Below are positions 5,748 to 11,175 of a DNA stretch of 11,175 nt, one piece after another. The DNA lies in the NCBI GenBank assembly GCA_902478825.1, contig CABSMK010000049.1, positions 1 to 11,175 of the forward strand, read 5' to 3'. Position 1 is the stretch's first letter. Each line of letters begins with the position of its first letter. The notes beneath the pieces are model-generated. The model was not told the DNA's origin and ran no database searches. It saw nothing but the letters and a program-made list of their open reading frames with translations. The position numbers were made by a program, and so were the translations under genes. The stretch is from an uncultured Collinsella sp. Its GTDB lineage: Bacteria; Actinomycetota; Coriobacteriia; Coriobacteriales; Coriobacteriaceae.

Positions 5748-8230
5748 AGCAAGAAGTACTCACTGTCGAGAGATGCGTTCGGCCCGAGCCACGGGTCGCC
5801 ATCGAGGAAGAACTCAGGCCAGCGCTGAATGAACAGCGCTTGCTCGCGCTTCCAGCGGCGCAGCTTTTCCTCGTTGACCTCTTCCCTGCCGCGCGAGGTG
5901 AACTCGTAGTGGTACAGCTCGGCATAGGGCGTAAAGATGGTGCGGTAGCCCGCCTCCCACACGCGCAGGCAAAAGTCCGCATCGTTAAAGCCGACGGCGA
6001 ATTCCTCGTTATAGCCTCCGACCTGCTCGAATACGTCGCGTCGCACCATCTGGCAGGCACCTGTTACGGCACTAAAGTTGCCCGGGCGCACAGCACGGGC
6101 AAGATAGCCCTCGCGCTTTGCCGAGAAGTCCTGGTTGGCATGGGCAAGTGCGCCGCGCACGCCAACCAAAATGCCAGCGTGTTGAACAAGATGATCGGCA
6201 AAGTAGAGTTTGGCGCCCACCACGCCCGCATCGGGACGCTGCAGATAGCTCATCATCTCTTCGATAAAGTCCGGGCTTATAACCTCGGTATCGTTGTTGA
6301 GCAGCAGCAGGTAGTCGCCCTTAGCGTGCTCCACACCAAAATTGATGATCTGAGAGTAATTGAACTCGCCCGGCCAGTACACAACGCGCGCGATGCCCTT
6401 GCCTTCTGATGCTGAAGCCACGCGTTCCGGCAGGGTTTCGTAATACGCAAACGTCTCCGGGGCTTCGCTGTTGTTCTCCACCAAGACGATCTCGTAGTTG
6501 GTATACGTTGCCTTCTGGGCGATCGACATCACACAGGCGTCAAGCGTCTCAATGTGATCCTTGGTGGGAATCACAATGCTCACCAGCGGCGCAGGCTCCG
6601 GCAGCGCATAGCGCATGCGATAGACAAACGGCGTCTCGGCCTCCTCGACCGTTCCGCAAATGCCTAGCGCGTTAAAGTGACGCTGAAGCGCAAGGCGCCC
6701 GGCTTCAATAGCATACGGCTTGCTATCGGCAGAGCCATCGGCGGTCGACCCTGGATGAACGCGCCAGTGATACAGCACGTGCGCAACATGCTCAAACCGC
6801 ACGCCCGCCGAAAGGCAGCGAAGCGTCAGGTCGTAATCCTGGGCACCCGCAACATCTTCCGGAGACATGCCAATGTGATCGATGAGCGCCTTCTCCACCA
6901 TCAGAAAATGCGTCACACAGTTATGGCTATAGAGCAGGTCGACGTTGAGCCGCGTCTTAAAGACCGGCTGGCCCCACTCCCCCGTTTTCTGGAACATGTC
7001 CTCGTCGCAGAACAGGACCTGGGGACGCTCGTCCTCGGCAGCCTTGTTCAGCGCGGCAACATAGTGGAACAATGCGTCCGGTTCCAGGATGTCATCATGG
7101 TCCAAGAACGCGATGTAGTCTCCAGTCGCTTGCTGAATACCAGCGTTGGTGTTGAGCACAATGCCGCCGTTGCCGCGAAGCTCGATGCGACGGATGCGCT
7201 CGTCGTGGGTGCCTGCCGCAAGATTGGACACCGCGTCCCATTCGGGCGAGGCGTCCATAAGCAACAATTCCCAGTTGTCATAGCTCTGGGCTAGCACCGA
7301 GTCCAGCAGCTCGCGCAGGTAGACTCGATCGGTCTTGTAGCACGGCACCACAATACTCACGAGTGGTCTATAGACAAAAGCCACCGAAGCGACACGCTGG
7401 CACGCTAAATCGCCCGGCTTTGCGCGATGCTGCTCAAACCAACGTCGATAAGCCGCGTCGTCTGCACGCGCATCCTTCATGCGGTTCCAGCTGTCGTCGA
7501 CCATGCCGTTGTACAGGCGACCATCCATAGCGCAAAAACCACTCTGAATCTGCTCCGTGGGATCGCTCACAATCGCGACAAAATCTCGTATATCCTGAGG
7601 CATCTCAACGCTCAGATACGTTTTATTGACGTGGCATCCGTTCTGCTGCGGCACATCGACCTGCGATTCAAACACATGCACGGTAGCATCGATGGCATTC
7701 ATATGCGTATCGAAGATCTGGAGCTCAGGCGCGCACTGGGGGTCTCCCGCCCAGGTAACCTCATAGCGCCACACCGCGCCGGCGTCTGCCGGTAAATAAC
7801 GAACGGCATCGATCTCGTAGCGACCGCAGCATTCGCCACGCTGCGCGTCGCGGATAAGCGCGCACAGCGCAGGCTTTGCTTTGTAGTTAATCTTGGATTC
7901 CAACTTGGCCACGCGGCTATCAAGGCGAATGGAGCCAAGCTTTTGGCCACCGGACACAAATGCAGCGTCGATCGCAGAGCCATCCAAAAACGGAAGCACC
8001 AAGACGGCAAGCTCGCGCTCGTAATCGGCAACGGAAGGGCAAAGCGCCAGCACACGGCCATGATCGACCGGGAGTACCAGCGACGGCACACAAGAACCGC
8101 TCGTCGTCGCATGGGCAAACGACCGAGAACCCTCCCGCTCAATAAGCGCGACGACATCCTGACCGGCAAAACGAAGTAGCACAAACAAACGGCCCTGACT
8201 GCGGCAAAGTGCCAAACGCTTGATACTCAT
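5744..8230 (-). CDS. Dual-domain family 2 glycosyltransferase (828 aa)
   Basis: A membrane-associated or cytosolic enzyme carrying two GT-A fold GT2 domains, expected to transfer sugars from nucleotide donors onto a lipid-linked surface glycan. Residues 1-285 are an N-terminal region without catalytic motifs, as in long rhamnosyltransferase-like GT2 proteins. Domain A spans about 289-480: VSIVVPCYKT, the metal-binding LDHDD (376-380) and QDYDLTLRC (464-472). Domain B spans about 548-770: VSIVIPTKDH, LLLLNNDTE (641-649), the acceptor/base region GFNDADFCLRVW (747-758) and a C-terminal RWKREQALFIQRWPEFF. No transmembrane helices are seen. ATG at 8230 directly abuts the TAG of the upstream gene, so the two are translationally coupled. 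Both domains look catalytically intact. The sugar and linkage cannot be told from sequence. Confidence 0.93.
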   Translation of the reverse strand: MSIKRLALCRSQGRLFVLLRFAGQDVVALIEREGSRSFAHATTSGSCVPSLVLPVDHGRVLALCPSVADYERELAVLVLPFLDGSAIDAAFVSGGQKLGSIRLDSRVAKLESKINYKAKPALCALIRDAQRGECCGRYEIDAVRYLPADAGAVWRYEVTWAGDPQCAPELQIFDTHMNAIDATVHVFESQVDVPQQNGCHVNKTYLSVEMPQDIRDFVAIVSDPTEQIQSGFCAMDGRLYNGMVDDSWNRMKDARADDAAYRRWFEQHRAKPGDLACQRVASVAFVYRPLVSIVVPCYKTDRVYLRELLDSVLAQSYDNWELLLMDASPEWDAVSNLAAGTHDERIRRIELRGNGGIVLNTNAGIQQATGDYIAFLDHDDILEPDALFHYVAALNKAAEDERPQVLFCDEDMFQKTGEWGQPVFKTRLNVDLLYSHNCVTHFLMVEKALIDHIGMSPEDVAGAQDYDLTLRCLSAGVRFEHVAHVLYHWRVHPGSTADGSADSKPYAIEAGRLALQRHFNALGICGTVEEAETPFVYRMRYALPEPAPLVSIVIPTKDHIETLDACVMSIAQKATYTNYEIVLVENNSEAPETFAYYETLPERVASASEGKGIARVVYWPGEFNYSQIINFGVEHAKGDYLLLLNNDTEVISPDFIEEMMSYLQRPDAGVVGAKLYFADHLVQHAGILVGVRGALAHANQDFSAKREGYLARAVRPGNFSAVTGACQMVRRDVFEQVGGYNEEFAVGFNDADFCLRVWEAGYRTIFTPYAELYHYEFTSRGREEVNEEKLRRWKREQALFIQRWPEFFLDGDPWLGPNASLDSEYFLL

Positions 8231-9298
8231 CTACACTTCTCGCTTTCCCAGGGCGTTCGCTGCCATGCGTTTGCAGGCACCCAGGCGCCCAAACCTCAAG
8301 ACGTCGTAATCGAACATGAGCTTTTTGCACGCACGGGCATTGGGGGCCTTGCTGGCAAGCGCCGCACGCACCATAGCGGCAACAGACGGGGCACATTGCG
8401 CGAGCGCGGCATCGTTGCCCACGGCAGAACCGGCAAGCGCCACGGAAACGGCAGCAAACACCTTGCCGCAGTCCGAACCCAGTAACCTAAGCGCATCGTA
8501 CAGCACCAGATCGCAGAGGAAATATGCCAGGTCATCGGCATGTTGGACATCAAGACCGTCGCGCTGCCAGTCAGCCAGCACCGCGGAGTAAATCTTCACG
8601 TGCTCCAGCAGACGCGTCTCGTCGTCGTAGCGCATGGTGTCCATGAGCGAGCCCTTGCGCGCCACGCGGTAGTCATACAGCTTGTTCGAGATAAGCGAAG
8701 TCTTGCACGAACGACCGTACACGGCAAAATCGAAGACCTGGTCCTCGCCATACTTAACGGTTTCGTCGAACACGATCCCGTTGCCCAGCAAAAACTCACG
8801 CTTGCAGGCGGTGCGCCATGCAAAGGGGCGAGACGCTTCCTTAAACAGCAGGTCAGAGCTATAGCCCACAAACGACACATCACGCGGGCTCAGCACATAG
8901 TTAAGCCACGGATACCCCGCCTCCAGCGGATACGGGTTCGCGCCAAAGGTCAAAACGTCGCAGTCCTCGCGCTCAAAGGCATCGACGATCACACGGCATG
9001 CATCGGGCGTAAAGCGGTCGTCGGAATCCAAGAACGCGACGATAGGCGCCGTGGACGCAGCGATGCCTGCATTACGCGCACTCGACAGGCCCCCGTTCTC
9101 CTTATCGACCAGCATAAAGCGCGCGTCCTTTTCGCAATAGGCAGCCGCAATATCGCGCGACCCGTCCGGCGAGCCATCGTTGACCAGCACACCTTCCCAA
9201 TCGGGCATATCCTGCGCAAGCAGGGAGTCCAGGCACCAAGCCAGGCACTCCTCCACTTTATAGATGGGAACGACAACGGAAATCTTGGGGGTAACCAT
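8231..9298 (-). CDS. Family 2 glycosyltransferase
   Basis: A 355-residue GT2 enzyme with the classic N-terminus PKISVVVPIYKVEECL. Further motifs are VNDGSPDGS (39-47; nucleotide-binding Asp41), NGGLSSARNAGI (68-79), the metal-binding LDSDD (90-94) and the GED motif (184-186) that typically supplies the catalytic acidic residue. The C-terminal 150 residues are helical and family-variable, with no membrane helix. ATG at 9298 is preferred: AGGAG overlapping the previous stop lies 9 bases upstream, whereas GTG at 9304 would leave only 3. It resembles the cut enzyme at the right end of the window, suggesting duplication within the cluster. It is sandwiched between two other glycosyltransferases in one apparent operon; sugar specificity is unknown. 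Confidence 0.94.
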   Translation of the reverse strand: MVTPKISVVVPIYKVEECLAWCLDSLLAQDMPDWEGVLVNDGSPDGSRDIAAAYCEKDARFMLVDKENGGLSSARNAGIAASTAPIVAFLDSDDRFTPDACRVIVDAFEREDCDVLTFGANPYPLEAGYPWLNYVLSPRDVSFVGYSSDLLFKEASRPFAWRTACKREFLLGNGIVFDETVKYGEDQVFDFAVYGRSCKTSLISNKLYDYRVARKGSLMDTMRYDDETRLLEHVKIYSAVLADWQRDGLDVQHADDLAYFLCDLVLYDALRLLGSDCGKVFAAVSVALAGSAVGNDAALAQCAPSVAAMVRAALASKAPNARACKKLMFDYDVLRFGRLGACKRMAANALGKREV

Positions 9299-9310
9299 AA
9301 TCACTCGCTC

Positions 9311-10429
9311 CTACTGTGCAGCCGGAACGTCATCGGGATGCGGGTTGTCGCCGTAGGTGCGCTGATACGTCAGCACGCGCCAGACCAGCGGCAGGCCGCC
9401 AATCTTAAAGTAATGCTTAAACGTATTGAGCTTGCCAGGCTTTTTAAAGTCAAAACGCGAATCGATATAGGCGCGGGGCGACTTGACCATCAGGCGCAAG
9501 TCGGTCTCGCCACGCGGATCAAACAGCGACAGGTCAAAGCGACCGGCATCCCAATCGGCCTTGAGCTCGGACGAGGCTTTCTTCCAAAACTGCTCACGCA
9601 GTTCATCGACCAGACGTTCATCATTCCAACGGTACGTATCGACCTTCATGCGCATCAAAATGCCCTGAAGATGAGCCTTGAGCTCGGGACGCTCGTCCAA
9701 AAAGCGCTGCATCTCGACATACTCGTCGCACACGCAAAACACCTTGTTGGGCGAATTAACGGAGCTCTTCTCGTTATCCTGGCGATAGCACAAAATGGGG
9801 TCCGCAATAAACGCGGCACGCTCGGCGCAAGCCCAAACCTTAAAGTTAAAGCCTGCGTCCTGATACGAGGCACCCGGCGTGGGAAGGAACCGAATCTGAT
9901 TGTCGTTGAGGAACTCGCGCCGATAGATAGCCGACCAAATGGAAGGTTTGCGGTAGAAGATGCCCGGGCGATCGACGGGGCGATACGCGGCGCCCGTCAT
10001 ATGCTCGTCGATAATCCCAAACAACTCACGGCGCTCGCTGGGCGTGGACCAATACAGGTAAAAGTCGCCCTTCACCACATCGGCATGCTCAGCATCGGCC
10101 TTGGCGACCAGCTTTTGGAGCGAATCCTCAAACATAAAGTCGTCGGACTCAAGGATGCCCACGTACTCGCCGCGCGCCATCTCCAGGCCGCGGTTCATCG
10201 AGTCACCGTAGCCGCTGTTGGCCTTGTCGATCATCTTCACACGGGGGTCGCGCTCCATGTACTCGCGGATGATATCCGGCGAGCTATCGGTGGAACCGTC
10301 ATTGATGCAGATGATCTCGATGTCCTTGAGCGTCTGAGCCACGGCGGAATCGAGGCACTCGCACAGGTAGCGTTCGACATTGCAAATAGGGACAAGCAGC
10401 GAAACTTTAGGGGTATCAGAGTTCTGCAA
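9311..10429 (-). CDS. Family 2 glycosyltransferase (TTG start)
   Basis: A 372-residue GT2 enzyme. Motifs: PKVSLLVPICNVERYLCECL (7-26), INDGSTDSS (42-50), the SGYGDSMNRGL sugar-binding segment (72-82), ESDD in place of the usual DxDD (94-97) and YQDAGFNF (189-196), where the family usually has a GED or QD. The C-terminal tail about 330-372 is basic and aromatic (RFDFKKPGKLNTFKHYFKI) and could contact membrane or acceptor. The start is TTG at 10429, set by a perfect AGGAGG five bases upstream; no ATG occurs nearby. The next gene begins 12 bases after its stop, and its AGGAG ribosome site uses this stop codon's bases. The ESDD variant occurs in other GT2 proteins and need not be inactivating. 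Confidence 0.93.
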   Translation of the reverse strand: MQNSDTPKVSLLVPICNVERYLCECLDSAVAQTLKDIEIICINDGSTDSSPDIIREYMERDPRVKMIDKANSGYGDSMNRGLEMARGEYVGILESDDFMFEDSLQKLVAKADAEHADVVKGDFYLYWSTPSERRELFGIIDEHMTGAAYRPVDRPGIFYRKPSIWSAIYRREFLNDNQIRFLPTPGASYQDAGFNFKVWACAERAAFIADPILCYRQDNEKSSVNSPNKVFCVCDEYVEMQRFLDERPELKAHLQGILMRMKVDTYRWNDERLVDELREQFWKKASSELKADWDAGRFDLSLFDPRGETDLRLMVKSPRAYIDSRFDFKKPGKLNTFKHYFKIGGLPLVWRVLTYQRTYGDNPHPDDVPAAQ

Positions 10430-10503
10430 GAGAACCTCCTGTTGAGTAGCGTGTAACAGGGTTATTTTAACAGCCGAGTTGCGGCGAGCGGCAGCGCTTG
10501 GAA
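10430..10503 (-). promoter_or_regulatory. Intergenic spacer with a possible internal extended -10 promoter
   Basis: This 74-base gap is the widest between the glycosyltransferase genes. On the minus strand TGTTAAAAT (10472-10464) fits an extended -10 element and overlaps a small inverted repeat GTTA-AAA-TAAC. No -35 is recognisable. A strong AGGAGG (10440-10435) at its end serves the TTG start. An internal promoter feeding the last three glycosyltransferases is possible but weakly supported. Confidence 0.3.
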
Positions 10504-11164
10504 TTAGATAAAGCGCTCCAGGCAGGCTTTGAGACCGCGAGTCGAAAGATAGAACAGCGTGGCGTCTGCCATCGAAACGCCCGAGGTCGCCGCAACGAGC
10601 TTGTGGGCAACACGGCGAACGGCGCCCTTAGCAGGCATATCTGCCCAGTCCGTTCCCAAAAACGTCGCGAGGTCCATGTTGACGCGAGCCGCCACGCGAT
10701 GGAAGTCATCGGCATCCAAGCGCGCCAGGTCGAACACAATTAGGTCCAAAAACCAAGTTATCAGCTCGCCGGGGCACAGGTCCAAAAGACCGTAGGCCGC
10801 CCAGTCCTCCAAGACCTCCTCGAGCATTCTCATATGGGCATCGAGCTTTTTGGCGCGAGCCTCGGCACTGTTGAACTCGTGCGTCGCCGATTCACTCTCC
10901 ATCACGTAGTGGTAGAACTTATCCGGCATGACGATGGTCTTGCGGGCAAGCGCATAAGCCGCAAATTGGAAGACGACGTCCTCGCCCAAAGCCAAACCGG
11001 GGGCGAAGCGAATGCCTTCGCGATTGAGCAGCTCGCACGAAAAAGCCGCACGGCAGGCATAGGGCTGTGCATTCGAATGGAACAGTAGTTGGGGATCACG
11101 GGCGCCGAAGGTACCAGCTTTGGGGCTCATGAGTTGCTGGACGCGTTTGGGGGCAGCATCGGCA
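10504..11164 (-). CDS. Family 2 glycosyltransferase, C-terminal part (5' end cut by contig end)
   Basis: The open frame runs in from the right contig end; 219 residues are visible. There is no catalytic N-terminal VSVVVPxYN or DxDD region here because it lies beyond the contig. What remains matches the latter half of GT2 proteins: PYACRAAFSCELLNREGIRF, the LGED motif and FYHYVMESESATHEF, followed by a helical C-terminus ending CLERFI. The layout parallels the glycosyltransferase at 8231-9298 (GED followed by the aromatic KLYDYR segment there), suggesting paralogy. ATG at 11130 is internal, not the real start: ADAAPKRVQQL upstream continues in frame. It is the most upstream visible member of the cluster; the operon promoter is outside the window. 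Confidence 0.86.
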
Positions 11165-11175
11165 CTGTCTCTTAT
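11165..11175. other. Tn5/Nextera mosaic-end adapter remnant (right contig end)
   Basis: CTGTCTCTTAT is the first 11 bases of the reverse-complement mosaic end (CTGTCTCTTATACACATCT). It mirrors the left-end adapter, confirming that both contig ends run into library adapter rather than genome. Confidence 0.93.

Noticed and set aside
5840..7294. Plus-strand frames of 189 and 205 codons opposite the 828-residue glycosyltransferase
   Set aside because: They are antisense shadows without ribosome sites or recognisable motifs; the minus strand has the conserved GT2 domains.
8540..10456. A 638-codon plus-strand open frame across two glycosyltransferase genes
   Set aside because: It runs antisense to two genes with clear GT2 motifs, crosses their junction, and has no recognisable domain. 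Long antisense frames are common in GC-biased genes.
1..11175. CRISPR array, tRNA or rRNA genes
   Set aside because: I saw no regularly spaced repeats of 20-40 bases, and no tRNA or rRNA signature, on either strand.

Overview
This 11.2 kb window looks like one complete assembly contig rather than an internal slice. It begins with 13 bases and ends with 11 bases of the Tn5/Nextera mosaic end in opposite orientations, so the two outermost genes are cut by the end of the sequenced fragment. The GC-rich polysaccharide genes, the style of the family 2 glycosyltransferases and the secreted amidase suggest an actinobacterial gut commensal of the Coriobacteriia, most likely Collinsella or a relative. 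That is an inference from protein style; there is no rRNA or marker gene to confirm it.

Layout. (1) 14-1232, minus: an exported N-acetylmuramoyl-L-alanine amidase (Amidase_3), intact except for its last residues. (2) About 1440-5745: an accessory stretch, visibly more AT-rich than its flanks, mixing intact genes and debris. It holds a decayed fragment resembling an IS21-type ATPase (IstB); a HEPN-like protein on the minus strand (1905-2717); an Abi_2/AbiD-AbiF abortive-infection protein on the plus strand (3120-4091); a three-hairpin stretch ending in a strong terminator right behind it (4101-4186); the C-terminal third of an AAA ATPase on the minus strand (4434-4919); and a DUF4869-like protein on the plus strand (5189-5638). 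Between the last two lies an AT-rich divergent promoter region with phased TTATATC repeats. (3) 5744-11164, minus: four family 2 glycosyltransferases in one operon-like array. The most upstream one is cut by the contig end and the most downstream one is an 828-residue protein with two GT2 domains.

How they fit together. The glycosyltransferases probably add successive sugars to a surface polysaccharide or teichoic-acid-like glycan. The junctions between the last three are tight: one start abuts the preceding stop, and another gene's ribosome site overlaps the stop before it. The amidase acts on the same cell wall but is separated from them by the accessory stretch. That stretch reads as a small defence-type island. 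Two unrelated-looking HEPN proteins, each with an R-x4-H RNase-type motif, sit divergently 400 bases apart, and the Abi gene is followed at once by a structured RNA candidate. The Abi gene plus hairpin RNA is the best candidate for a functional, under-described unit. Several neighbouring frames look like truncated or decayed genes, as expected of a turnover hot spot.
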